Shown here one piece after another: positions 18,201-33,200 of a stretch of 64,000 nt of DNA. A program made the translations under genes and the position numbers. Location of the stretch: positions 17,829 to 81,828 of the forward strand of contig CAJOKJ010000005.1 in NCBI GenBank assembly GCA_905235155.1, in the 5' to 3' direction. The first letter of the stretch is position 1. Every line of letters starts with the position of its first letter. The notes below the pieces were generated by a model that saw only the letters and a list, made by a program, of their open reading frames with translations, did no database searches and was not told the DNA's origin. The stretch comes from Candidatus Gastranaerophilales bacterium. Its GTDB lineage: Bacteria > Cyanobacteriota > Vampirovibrionia > Gastranaerophilales > Gastranaerophilaceae.

Positions 18201-21200
18201 GCATTCACGAAAAAAGGTTCTGATATGGCAAAAACAGGATTAGAGTTTTTAAATAATGATGATGAAGTTGAACTGGCTGAAGAAAGAAATGTAAATGACC
18301 ATATAACAGCGGTTGCAATTAACGGTTCATTAACAAAACAATCGGAAGAAGGACAGGGGACAACTTCATCTGGTGCAGCACTTGGTGCAAGTGTTATGGC
18401 ACAATCAATAGATAGAACAATAAAAACTTCTGTTGAAGGTTCTGTTTTGACGGCAAATAAAATTAATGCAAAAGCTGAGTCATATACAAGGGATATTTTT
18501 ATAACTGCGGCAGGTGCTTTTGCAGGCGGCGTTTCTCCTGATAAATCAAAACAGAAACAGGCAAATGATAATGCTAATAATAATCAAGCGGATAATAATC
18601 CTCAGGAAGCACAAAATTATGGCAACTGGATGGATATTTTAGATAATGCACAGCCTGATGATGAAGATGTTTTAGGGTTAAATCGATTATTTAACGACAA
18701 TAATCCAAATGCAGAAGGTGCTCAAAATGCAGCAGGTCAAGCAGGTGAAGCTAATCAATTAGCAGGAGGCGTAGCTAATCCGCAGAATGCAGTCGGTAAT
18801 TTCTCTCTTGCACTTGCTGGTTCGGTAAGTGTTGTTAATGATAATTCTGTTGTTGCAGCTGAAATTATTAACTCAACATTGAATACAGGTGAAGAATTAA
18901 ATGCTACTGCTGACAGAGAAAACTTTATGCTAAATGTTACAGGCGGAATTGCAAAATCAGGTTCAGTCGGTGGCGGAGCAGCTGTTAATGTTTATTCCGA
19001 TAAAGGTGGTGCTATATCAAAAATTGACGATTCAACGATTTTCTTTACCAAAAATAATGCAAAAGCGTTAAACGTTACGGCAAATAATGACCACACAATT
19101 ATTGAAACAGCAGTTGGTGTAGGAATAGCAAGTAATGACGAATCAGGCTCAAAAGTTGCGGTTGGCGGTTCATTCAGTACAAATGTATTGAAAGACGAAA
19201 CAAAATCAATAATAAATAACACAACGGTAAAAAATGCCGAAGATGTAACAGGTGATATTGATGTTACATTGAATTCAAGTGCTGACACAACTGCGTGGAA
19301 TATTGGCGGTGATTTGGGATTTGCAAAAGGTGAAAATGCTACATTTGCATTAGGTGCCGGAGTTGCAGGTAATTTAAATTTATTAAAACAAACTGTTGTT
19401 TCTGAAATTACAAAATCTCAAGGCTTATCTGATTTGAAAAATATTACGGTTAATTCCGATTTGGTTCAAAATATAAATTCTATTGCTATTGCCGGTGCTG
19501 CTGTAAATGGAGCACAATCTTCATTTACAATAGACGGAGCTTTAGGAATTGACTTGATTGAAAACACTGTGACAGCTCAGTTAAAAGATAATAAGAAAAT
19601 ATCTTCATCAGGTGATATAAAAGTTGATGCAAAATCAAAATTAAATGGTAGAGATTTAACAGGAAGTGCTGATATTTCTAATGCTAATAACAGTTTAGGT
19701 GTAGGTATTGGCTCTGTAATTGAAGTAGATAACAGTAAAATAAATGCAACAATAGATAATTCAAAAATATTAAACTCAAAATCAATTGAAGTCAAAGCGG
19801 ATTCAAGCGATGACAGAAAATTCTTAGCGGTAAATCTTGGTGTGCAAACCGGTTCCGGAATAACTGTTGCGATAAATGCCAACGGAATTGTGAGTGTTCT
19901 TAAATCTACAATTAATGCTGCTGTAATAAACGGTTCAGAATTAAGTTCTGACGGGGTTATAACGATTAGTTCAATTTATGATAATAAAAATCAGGGAATT
20001 ACAATATTAGGAGATGTTGCTAAAAAAGGTGGTGCAATCGGTGCAAATATTATAGCAAATCACTATGGTAACGAGATAACTTCTGAATTATCAAAAGATT
20101 CAAAGATAATAAAATCCGGCAATATCGGTATTGGTGCAAAGAGTTCGGAATATATAAATATGATACCGATTGCCGTAGCTTTATCAACAGGAGGTGTTGG
20201 TTCTGTAGCTGCCGATGTTGCAGTTAATATTATAAAAGATTCTACAATAGCAAAGGCTGAGGGTAATCTTGAAACAACAGGAAATCTAACTGTTGCTGCC
20301 GATAGCGAAACAACGATTTATAACAGAGGCGGTACTTTGGCAATTGCAAGTGCCGATGCTGCGGTTGCGATGGGTGGTTCTATAAATGTAGATTATATCG
20401 GAAAAACCGTTAAAGCCTACATTGGAAATGAAACGGTTAAAAATACTGTAAATGCTGATGGTAACATTTATGTTTCAGCACTTTCCACAAATTCATTAGG
20501 CGGAACTAAAAACAGTTCTGACAAATACGATAGAGATGATATAACATCAGATTCTTATCAAGATAATTTAATGAAAAAAGATTCGGAAGGTAATTATTCC
20601 GGAATAAATTATGATAATGATTTCGGCAACTGGAATATGTTATATAATTTATCTGCCGGTGCAAATGTGGCTATTTCAGGAGCAGTTGTTGTAAAAACAA
20701 TTGATAATACCGTAACTGCCGAAATTTTAAATTCTGATTTAACTTCAAATAATATGGATCTTATGGCAAAAGATTATTCCATTAAGAACATTATTGCAGG
20801 ACAGATTTCAGCATCAGGTACAGCAGCTTTAGGTGCTCAGGTAATTTATTTGAATGATAAGAGTAATACATCATCACTTATTTCAAATGGTTCAGATATA
20901 GATGTTACAAATACATTAAATATTTCTGCCGTTAATCAAAAAGACGATAATCAAATTGTTGTGGCAGCAAGTGCAGCTTCTGATGCAGCAGGCATTATTA
21001 ACGGACTTATTAATAACATTAGTGATAATAATACTGCTAAAATAGACGCCTCTACGGTTAGAGCAGAACAACTAAATATAACTTCTGATGAAGATATGAA
21101 TTCATCCAAAATTCTGGTTGCTGCTGCCGGTTCATCAACATTTGCTATAAATATTGCACCTGTTAATAATAAGTATTTTGGGACAACAATATCAGAAATC

Positions 21201-24200
21201 ACAAATTCCACAATAAATAATGCTGCAATAGCAATGCAATCCGATACTAATATTAAAACAAGAGATATTGGAGTTGGGGTAGCAGGTGCCGGTGAAGGTT
21301 TTGCAGGAACAGGTCTTATTATAAAAAATATTTATGATACAACTACAAAATCAACCATTAATTCAACTACAATCAACGGAAGTTCTGAAAAAGATATTAT
21401 CTTAAATTCTAATTCAGTGATAAATTCCGGCAACTGGATAGTAGGAGTATCCGGAGTTGGTGTAGGTGCAAGTTTTGTTGCAAATGTTATTTTAAATAAC
21501 ATAATTTCAGATGTAGAAGCAAGTATTAATGATTCTATAATATCAAATGCAGGAAATATAGAATTAACAACAAACAAAGCAAAAAAAGATAAATTAACAA
21601 ATTTTGCCGTATCCGGTAATTTTTCAGGAGAAGGAGCTACAGCTTCCAGCAATGTTATTTATAATATTTACGAAAATAATGTAACATCAAAAATAGAAAA
21701 TACAGCAATAACCGGTACTGAAAAAATTTCAGGGGCAAAAAATTTAACAGTAGAAGCATTTTCAGATAGGGAATTTGAAAATTCAAATGTTGGTCTTTCC
21801 GTAACAGTTATTGGTGCAAATTTATTGGCAAATGCACTGGTAAATGAAATTGGAACAGATACACTGGCATATATTGATGCCCAATCACAAAACATGTTTG
21901 CATCAGGAAAACTTACAGTTAAAGCAGATGATAATACTTTTGCTAATAACAAAATCGGATTTGGCGGTGGTGTAGGATTAGGTGCGTCATTAGGTGCTAA
22001 TATCAATTTATACTACAGTGATAATCTGGCAAGAGCAGAAATTTTATCGAATTCGGACGGGCATATACAAGCAGGAAGTGCCGAAATTAAAGCAAACACA
22101 ACAGGTGGATTGGATAATACAAATGTTGGTGTTGCCGCAGGACTTGTTGGTATTGCAGGAGATGTAGTTTCTATAAAACTCGGCAAACACTCTGATTATA
22201 CTGATTCCGAAAAGAAAAGCGGTATAGAAGATGCTGATAAAAAAGTAGAAAATATCTATAAAACGAATACGGGTACAGATAAGAAATTCAGAGAAACAAA
22301 TTCCGAGAAACTTGAAACAGGTGCTATTTCAAGAGTTAACGGTAATCTGGAAACAAAAAATGACATTACTGTTAAGGCTGAAAGCAAATTAAAAGGTAAA
22401 AATGCTGATGACAAATTAACCCTTAGAAATGTTGACGTAACGGCAGGGCTTGGAACCGGCAGTGTAGCAGTAAGAAATATTCAGCTGTCTAACAATACTG
22501 TTGCTGAAATTGCAGGTGGAACTGTTGAAAGTAAATCAGGTAATATTTCCGTTAATGCAATAAACAACTCAAATGTTGATATAACGACTACAAAAGTTGA
22601 TGTATCAGGTCTTACGTTTTCCGGTGGCAGTTCAATTTACAACAATAATTCTGAAACAATTGCACAAATAGGTTCATCATCAGACCAAATAACTACAGCA
22701 ATTAATGCAGCATCAGGAATTGATGTTGTTTCAGCATCAACAAATAAATCAGTAATTGATGCAACAAATGTTGTTGTAACAGGTGGAAATATTGTTGCGG
22801 TTGATTTGTCTGAAAACAAAGACAATAATAATACTTTGGCACAAATTATAGGTAAAACTGACATTGATACAAAAGGTAAATTAACTATTCATTCAACTGC
22901 AAATACTGATTTAAGTTCAACAAAATCAACAGTATCCGTTGCCGGTGTAAGCATGGTGTCTGTTTCTAAGAATGAAGTTAATGCTAGTACAATTTCAAAA
23001 GCGATTATTAAAGATGTTGAAGGAACAATAACTGCAAACGGAATTGATATTATTACTGATTATGATGTTATGTCAGCCTTTTCAAAAGCAAATGTAACAG
23101 CTGTTAAATTAGGAGATTTATATTCTGGCGATAGTTCCGGTGCAACAATGAATGCTAAATTTACGTCAGGCATAGATAGTGAAACTGCTCTATCTATAAA
23201 TAACAGCGGTAAGACAAAAATAGAAACCGCTAAGAAAACAGGAAAAAACGGAATAGAAGCAAAGTCTGAAATAAATAATGTTCATGTATCATTACAAGGT
23301 TTTGTTGCAGAAACATCGGCAAAAGCAGAAAATACGGCAGAATCAAATACATATTTAATTGCAGCATCTCATAAAGCTGATTTGCTTGATATAAATTCAT
23401 ATTTGGATTCTAATGCAGAGGCAACAGCAGGAGCTACAAAGGTTGCTGTTGGAATTGGAGTGAATGTAGTAAGTGCTGATGCTAAAGACAGTAGTACTTT
23501 GAATGTAAATGTAAATGGTAATAATAAAATAAAGAGTATTGCTAATATTAATGCCTCACATAATAGTAAAGTATATTCAGATATCAGTGCATTCAATTTC
23601 GGAGGATTGATTGGCGGCGGACAAAGAATTCGTATAGTATCTGAATTAACGTCTGATACAATAGGTAATATAGGCGGAGATTTTAATTCTGCTAATACAA
23701 ATATTATTTTTAATACAGTTAGAAATTCAACTATGAGTAAAGGTTCAAAATCAGGAAGCGGAGTCATAAATGTTAATGATTTTGCATCTTCAAATGAACT
23801 AATAGGAACGTCAACTTTAAATATTAATAATTTTAAATCTAATAATAATTCAATAAATAAATTGACAATAAATAATATTTCAAATAATACCTTTGATATT
23901 ACATCATCTGACAGCTCCGGCGGATTTATAAATGTTAGCAGTAATTCTCCGACAAAACAACTGGATACAAGTACTATAACAAATATTATTGACTCAAACA
24001 TTAACTCCAGAGGCAGTATATCATATAGTGTTCAAAATAACTCAATTGTAAAAGATAGTGCATCTATGGCAAGTGGTGGTTTTGTTAATATTATGAGTAA
24101 TAGTACGGAAAATACTTATACATCAAATGCTGAATTATCTTTAAATAATTCAACAGTAAGTGCTCATGATATTAATATAGGTACTTTATCAGATATAAGT

Positions 24201-27200
24201 TCTGCTAAAGATGATTATATTGAATACAGTGCCAGCGGCGGCGGATTTGTTGCAGGACAAAAACTCTATGTAAAAAATACACTTAATCAAACAAGCAAAA
24301 TTAATCTTGTAAATTCAAAAGTATTATCTGAACAAGATATGAATTTATCAGTAAAAACAACTTCAAAATACAAACAAAAAATTGAGAACCAATCAGGTGG
24401 CTTTGTTGCTTTACCGATGTCAGAATCAAAACTTGAAGCTAATAATACCCAAGAACTTAATCTTAATAGTAACTCACAAGTTAAGTCACAGGGTACTACT
24501 ACAATAAATCTGGATTCATCCAATACATTGGCAAGCAGAGTAAGTTCAATAGCTAAAGACTTTGCAGGAGCTCCTGAAGCAAATTCTTATGTTACAGCTA
24601 CAATAAACAATACTATAAATAATAGTGGTCAAATTGGTGCAGGTAATCTTGTTGATATCAATTTCATGAATTCCTCTGTAAATAATTTAACTGTATATGC
24701 ATATACTCAAAATGATGCGGCAGTTGCAAAAACTTATGAAGATGGACTTTTAAAAAGAGTAATAAATAATACTTTAAATTTACCGGATAGTTCTTCTCAA
24801 ATTTTGTCAAATCAAGATGTTGAAATAAGTTATTCTAACGGATCAGGAATAAATCAATCAACAGTTGCTTGGGATACTACATCATATTTAGTTTTTGGTA
24901 TTCCAATTCCTAATAGTGGTGAATCTAATCCTAAAGATATACAAACAAAAAATGCCTTAAATTTAGATGGCGAAATAATTGCAGGTGCGGCTAATTCAAA
25001 ATATATGAGAATTAACCAAGATGGTTCTATTGATGTTTCTGCGACAAAAGGTTTCAGTGTAAATGATTATGAACTTATAACAGGCGGTTCTGACGGTCAG
25101 GTTATAAAAGATGAAAAATTGACCGGTATTCAAATAAAGATTGATAATACAGAGAGAACTTTAGGTGAATATCAAGCGGAATATGATGCTTTAAGTGATG
25201 CTATAAACAATATTAATCAAGAAAGAAATGATATTGCTAATAGTTATGACTATATATATAGAATGTGTACGGAAAAGCAAAATGGCACTTTATTTTTTAC
25301 CATATTAAATATTATACCTAATGAAGAAGGTAACAGTGATTTTTCTAATAAAGTTATCAATGATTTCAAAAGTCTTGTTATAGGTAATGGATCTGATAAG
25401 ATAAGTGAAAGTACATACAATACTATATTTAATGCTTATAAAGCAAAAGTTCAAGAACAATCAGAAATAAATACTAACAAAATTTCTACTTTTATGGAAT
25501 TTTTTAAAGATTATAATACAGATTTGACAAGCATACAAAAGACGACTATTAAAGATGCATGTAATAGAATTACTGACAATTTAAGTGTACAATCTCCGAT
25601 GAAAGTTTCTGTTTATAAAGGTATTGACGGAAAATTTTATGGGGGGTTGAAAAATCCGTATATAAATGATAGTGGTAACTATGTAACTGATGAAAGAACA
25701 TATGCTTTAAATAAACTAAATGATTTGAAAGCCGAAATAGATTCATTGGATGCTTCAAGAGTTGAAATTTCTCCAAAAATTACGGAATTAAAACAATTAT
25801 GTGATGATTTAAAGGCTCAATATAATGCTTTAAATAAGACTCTTGCGGAAGATTTTATAAATCCTAATGACAGGTATTCAATAGTATTTAAAAATGTTAA
25901 TTTAAAAGAAGCTCATATTTCTGTTGATGGTATTACAAATGCACAAATTACAGGTTCAGGAAAGTTTGATGTCGGCTCATCATTATTTCAAATAGACAAC
26001 TATTCAACTCGTTCTTTAATTTTCAACGATATTGATTTAACAGGAGCAGCTGCAAAATCTTCTCTATCTATTGATGGCAAAAATTATAGTATTTTTGCAA
26101 ACAGTGATAAGGCCGTAAACGGTACAAATGCTTATAATTATATGTATAATAACGGTTCATTTAATAATATCGGAACAGCAGGAGTTCATTATATAAGCAA
26201 CAGCGAAACGGGAAATTCCGGTATTATAGTTAACAACTTTTATGATAATACCCATCCGTTTGCAAAAATCTTAGAAATTCCAAATTCAACACTTGCATCA
26301 GACATTATATTTAATAGTCTTATTAAATCAAATGCCGATTTTAAAATATTTAATGATTCGGGTTCAATAATTACAAAATCGCTTGAAACAGATATTATAG
26401 GCGGTACAATTAATTTAGTTGCGACTAAAGGTAATGTTGATTTAACTTCAAATCGTTTGCTACAATTAGATTCCTCTGACAGTATTTTCGCAGGAAATTC
26501 TGTAAAAATTAATGCTAATGTATTTAACAAAAGTGCTGAGACTCCTATAACAGCAGGGTATAATTCTGATTTAAATATTGATATCGGGAAATATAAATCT
26601 GCCGATCGTACTACTGATCCTGTAACAGGAAAATATATTTTGCTTAATTACGGTGAAACCCCTTGGTTAAATGATACAAATAATATTAAAGCATTATATG
26701 TACCTGATGAATTCACTTTATATATATATGGTATAAATAAACCTTTATATAATGATATTTTAAATTCAGACAGAGGTAAAATTGATATTTCATATAATTC
26801 TACAAATACTCCTAATACAATAACCGATAATATTAAGTTATATGACGGTTATCAAAATATAAGCATTAAAAATAATTCTTTTTATGCATATACACTAGAA
26901 GTTGGTGATATATATAATACAAAAAGCGAAGGCGGATTATACATTAATGGTGTATTGCAACAATTAAGTGATGATAATTATAAAAATGTTCCAACAGCAA
27001 ATACTCAAATTGAGCAAAATGCCGATTCAAATCTTGTATTAAATGGGCTTATAAGAAATCAACTTTATGGAGATTACTTGCCAGATACAGATACCATAGG
27101 TGTTTTAACAACATCATCTAAGGGATTGACAATAAATAAACAAACAGATAAAGACGGAAATGTTATAGACTCGATTTTATCGTCAGGTATTGTAGATATT

Positions 27201-30200
27201 TCTTCACCTGACAGAGTTGTTGATATCTTAGGAAATATTACAAATACAAACGCACAAGATAACCCTGAATTTTCTATAAGAATATTAAATAATTCATCTT
27301 ATGACTTCAGTACAGGGGAATATTTAACAATATCCGGTGCAATAACTTCTGCTTTAAACGGAGATATTATCATTGAAAATGCAAGACAAATGAATATAAC
27401 ATCCGATTCTGTAATTAGTACAAATAATGGAAATATATCAATTACTACTTCAATTGAAAAATTAATTTCACATGGTGTTGATTTAAATTCAACCATAGGT
27501 GGAAAAATAAAGGCTTCTAATGGAGATATCAAAATTGATGCCAGAGACAACTTAGCATTCGGAGAAAATTCTTTAATAAACACAGATAAAGGAAATATAT
27601 CAATAAATAGTTTAAATAATACATCAATAGCCGGTACAATATCTTCTCACTTGGGAAATACAGATATAGAGGCAGGAAATGCATTATCAACTGGAGTTGA
27701 CTCTTTAATAGGTAGTTATAACGGAGATATATCAATAAAAAACTCCGGAGTTATGAACTTATCAGGTACGATTGAAGCTGAAAACGGCAGCCTTAGTGTA
27801 TATAGCAATAGTGATTCACGTATCGGAGGTAAAGTTTCGGTTGAAAATGGCGATATTTATATCGAAAATCAACAAGACAGCATGAGTATAACTGCTGAAA
27901 TTAATCACAACGTAAATAATAATAATGCAAATGGTATGATATCAATAATTAATGATACATTTGCATCGCTTAATCTTGCAGCTGATATTAAATCATACGG
28001 AGCAGGTAAATATGTTACAGAAAATGACAGTGAAATATTAAAAGCTATTGAAATTATTAATTATAACGAATATCAAAGTGCAAATAACAATAATTTTACG
28101 ATTTCAAATGCAATCTCTGCAAGAGTAGGCGATATATATATTACGGATTATTCTCCGAATTTTAAAACAACAGCAAAAATTTCAAATACCGAAAATGGTA
28201 GTATATACATAAAAAATATAAAAGGTAATGCCGATATTGGCGGTCAAATATCCGTAAACAAAGGCGATATAAATATTAAAAATTCAACCGGAAACTTATC
28301 AACAAATGGAATACTTCAAAATGCCGATGGAAATATAATTATTACAAACAACGGCAGAGGAATTAATTTGGGCGGTTATATAAGTGATGAAAATGGTGAT
28401 TTGATAATTACAAATACAAAAGGTAATATGACAATATCCTCTACAATTGATCACAATGTAGTTAATACAGATTCAAATGGTATGATAACAATTACAAATG
28501 CTGCAAATGCCGGTAAACTTGATATTAAATCCGCTATCAAAACCGAAGGCTCAGGAAAGATTGTTACTGAGGGTACAGATGAAATATTAAGAGCTATCCT
28601 TATTGATAATAAATCAGCTACGAATGGTCTTGAAATAAATAATGGTACAATATCAGCAAGATTAGGTGATATTGTTATTGAAAACGCAGCCAAAGACTTA
28701 AATATTGAATCAGGTTCAATAACAAATACTGAAAAAGGTAATGTAATTATTACAAATAGCGGCGATAAACTCTCATCTACAACTGCTATCAATGTTAAAT
28801 TAGGTGACGTAATTATAACTAATGCAGGCAGTGGTCAGGCTGTTGTTGGTGGTAGTATTACAGACCAAGAAGGAAATATTGCTATTACAAATTATGGTGA
28901 TAATTTAAATATAACTTCATCTATTTTTCATAATCTTAATAATCCTGATGCAAGCGGCTTGATATCTATAACTAATAAACCTGATGCCGGTCAAATGACA
29001 ATAGAATCTCAGCAAATTACTACCGGCGGAATGGGTAATGAAAACGGTAAGGCAATTATTATAAACAATCAATCAAATACGGATGGTACAATAATATATG
29101 CTGCCGATATGTCTGCAAGAACAGGTGATATTGAAATCATAAATACAACAGATAATATATCTGTTGCGGGTGCAATTTCTAATGTTGTTTCAGGCGATAT
29201 TAGTATTACAAACACAGGTAAAATACTTCAATCAACCGCAAAAATTACAAACAATAGCGGCAATACGACTATAACAAATAATGGCACGGAAAGAACTCTG
29301 ATTGGAAGCTCAATAACTAACAGAAATGGTAATGTAACTATATCAAGTATCGGAAATACCTTTCTTGAATTAACGAATACTATTGATAACAGCGGCGGTA
29401 ATGTAACAATTACAAATGAAAATGACCAAATGAGAATATTGAATAGTATATCTAACAAAGGTGGGGATATAACTATTACTAATAACGGTGAATTCACGGA
29501 AATTAAATCTTCCATAACTAATGAAGTTATGTCAGATTCTGAACAAGAGATTTCAGGTTCTATCACAATATCAAATGCTAAAGGACATTTAATAATAGAT
29601 GGTTCTGCAAATTCCGAAATGGAAAAACCAACAATAAGTAATAAAAGCAATGATGCAAACAAAGGTATAACAATTATTAATGCTGATACAGCAGGAAATA
29701 TGGAAATAGGTACTGAAATTATAAGTACTAATAAAGGTAATATCAATATTATAAATAATAGTTGTGAAAAAACAACTATTCAGGACAATATAACGGCATA
29801 TATCGGCAATATTAATATCACAAATGATAATAATGTTAATACAACAATACAAAGCGATACAATTATTAATGGCAAAATAACAACTTCAGTCGGCGATGTT
29901 AGTATCATAAATAATAACAGGGGCAACGTGAATGTTTCCGCTATAACGGTATCAGATGGAGATATAAGCATTGAAACTAATAATTCTAAAAATACTTCAA
30001 TATATGGAAATATAGAAAATAAAGTTAAAGGCGATATAACTATTGCTCAAGAAAATTCAGGCATGATTAATATTATAGCTGACATATATGAAACTGATGG
30101 TGAAGTAAACATATTAAGTATAGACAGCGGCTATAGTGATCGTTATATAGTTTCTGACGGTGATTTATGGCGATATATTGGTATACAAATTAACCCTAAG

Positions 30201-33200
30201 GGTTCAATTATAAGCCAAAAGGGTAATATTTTATTAGATAATATTGATACTGACGGTAACAATGTTTCTGCTATTTACCAATACGGTCAGCTTATTGCTT
30301 TAGACGGATCAGTTACTGTATGTAATACAAATGGTCTTATTTATTCGTTATCAGATATTATCGCTGAAGGTGATGTAACGGTGATGAATAATGCAGGAGA
30401 TTTAATTATGGATGCATTATACGGAACCACAAATGGCGATATAAATATTGGTAATTACAGTGGTAACCTGTATATTAGTAATAATGCGATGATTGTTAAT
30501 TTAAGTAATCCTGAAGAAGGTGAACATGGAATCACAATAATAAACTATAATAATGATGATGTATTAGGTATGTATATTGACGGATATATACTTAATATGG
30601 GCGGTGGCGATATTGATATTATAAATGAGGGACACGAAGGGGCAATAATAAGCGGTATTGTTGAAAATTATAAAGGTGATATAAATATTACAAACTATAC
30701 AAATGAATTAGATTTATTGGGTGAAATAAACGCTAAAGATGGTAATATAAAAATATCAAACAGCGGACAGTACGGTACTATATTAAGAGACTCTAATATT
30801 ATAAAAACCGAAAACGGCAAAATAACAATTGGAAATGCCTATGGAAATTTAATGATGGAAGAAGGTGCAAAAATTGTTGCTGATAATGAAGCCAATCTTA
30901 ATGATTATGATGTTAGCATTACAAATTATTCCGGCGGTGCTATGCTATCAATATCAGGAGAAATAGAAAACACTGGTATAAACGGAATAAGTATAGTAAA
31001 TAATAGCATTTCAGGTATGGATATTTGTGACAATGCAAAGATAACAAATGCAACAACAGATACAATCATATCCAACACGGCAGGTAACTTGAAAATATAT
31101 GATGGTGCCCAAATTATTAATACTCAAAACGGAAATATATCCATTGAAAATATTAATAATAGTGGCTCATTTACAATTGCAGGTCTTTTGGATAATCAAG
31201 GTGTGGGCAAAATTATTGTAAATAATCAAGGTGCTGAAAAACTTGATATTCAAACTACGGGAACACTGACTACTGCCGATGGTAATATTGAGATATCCAA
31301 TATAAGCACGGAAGGTATTGATATACAGGGTATAATACGGGCTGAAAATCAAAAGATTGTATTAAACAATAAGGATTCTGATATAAGAATAGGTGAATTC
31401 GACAGTAATAACAACCACTATGTCAATGCTGTTACAGGTGATGTTGAAATAACTCAAATAAACGGTAATATCTTAAATAATATAGTTGACCCTGATGCAG
31501 CAAATCAGCATCAAAATTATAATCACGGCACAGATGAACAATCTTATAAAACTCTAATTGCTACCGGTGGTAATTTAACAATTGATGTAAAAGACGGAAG
31601 CATTGGTTCTACTACAAATACAAATCCTGGATTCAGCATAGAAGGAAAAACCAGAGATTATACTGAGTCTATAAATGTAAATGTAGGCGGTTCAATTGTA
31701 GCAAAAGCAATAAATGAAAATTTGACTGATGCACAACTTGTTAACTTGAGAGCAACAGAGTCAGATATGAATATAAAAGAAGTAATTTCTAGCGGCAATG
31801 TAATTTTAACTGCTGCTGATTGGAAACAGGCAGATACAATACCGACACCGGTTGATGATAATTATTTCAAAGGATATTCTATACTAAGTGATTCAGAAGG
31901 AAATAATCCGACAGTAACTGGTCAGATGATTTCCATGATAGCAAGTGATAGCATCGGAACTGCAAATAAAAAATTAATTTATAATCAGGATACTGCAAGT
32001 AATCCAAATTCATCAATGAGTATTGAAGCTGAAAATGATATTAATATAACAGGTCGTGCAAATTCAATGAATCCGACAAAAATTTATCAAATAATATCAA
32101 AACATGGCAGCATAGATTCTGATTTGGAATCTGATGCCATAATAAATGAAATAACTTCAGGAAAAGGTTTGGTTTTAACACAAAAAGCACAAAATCTTAC
32201 GATATTGGAATTAGGCAAATCCTCATCCGAAGACATAGGTGGAGGTACTGTATTTGAAGATATGTTGTACCCTCATGATAATATAGCATACGGTAACAAT
32301 CATCTAAATTCTGATTCAGGAAGTATTATTCCGAGTTATATTAATATAAAAGTATTAGATGCTATTGATACACCTAATAGGTCAAATTCTACCTTAAATA
32401 TTTATTCTGCTTATGTTAAAGGTAATCAAGGAGAGTATACTCAATATTATCCAGACGGAACAAGATTAGCAGATGTAACGATTATGGCAGATAATATTTA
32501 TGCAAATTCTGATAAAGCCCCTGATTCAAATATATCTACAAAAGAAAATCCAAACGGATATATGCAGACAGGTAAAACATATTCTCCGGCAGATTTTGGC
32601 GGAGATGATACGAACACCTATTCAGCAAAAGGTATTAATGCCTATGGCAACGGAGAAGCAATTTCTATTGATATCTTAGGTGTAGATAAAGATATTGTAG
32701 ATAATCTGGTACCAGGTGCTAACAGAAATGCTTATTCAGAACAAAGGTCTTTAGATAATATTCCAAGTAAATTTAAGAATGATTTGGACAGAGTACCTTT
32801 TTATGGTTACGATTACAGAGCAGATAATGTTGTAATATCAGTTAATGATTATGCTGATACAAACAGAGGTGTTGTTTTTGATACCATTTATGCTAATAAT
32901 GCATATATAAATACATCGGATTCTAAATTGAGTGTTCAGGACGGATATATTAACAATTATGCAGAATTGAGAAACTCTGACAAACTTGCAATTATAGACA
33001 ATGATTACAGAAGACTTCTTCCATCGGCGAATATTCAGTTATATACTCAAAAAACAGGTTCATTCGATTTGGATTTGAATCAAAAAACAATAAATATGAA
33101 AACAACAGCACCAACTGTATATAACAATCTCCACATGCTTGTTAACGGTTATCATAGCGAATGGAACTTTGTAAACTTAGGACAAAAAGAAAGCAAAGAC

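Noticed and set aside
23369..24001. Long antisense frame (210 codons) inside the adhesin gene
   Set aside because: Mirror of biased Ser/Asn/Thr codons in the adhesin; hydrophobic nonsense without a start signal.
29228..29746. Antisense frame of 172 codons inside the adhesin
   Set aside because: Same artefact of repeated ATT/AAT codons on the sense strand.
27340..31410. Possible CRISPR-like regular repeats
   Set aside because: Units vary in length and sequence and stay in the coding frame; they are protein rungs, not repeat-spacer arrays. No cas genes are present.
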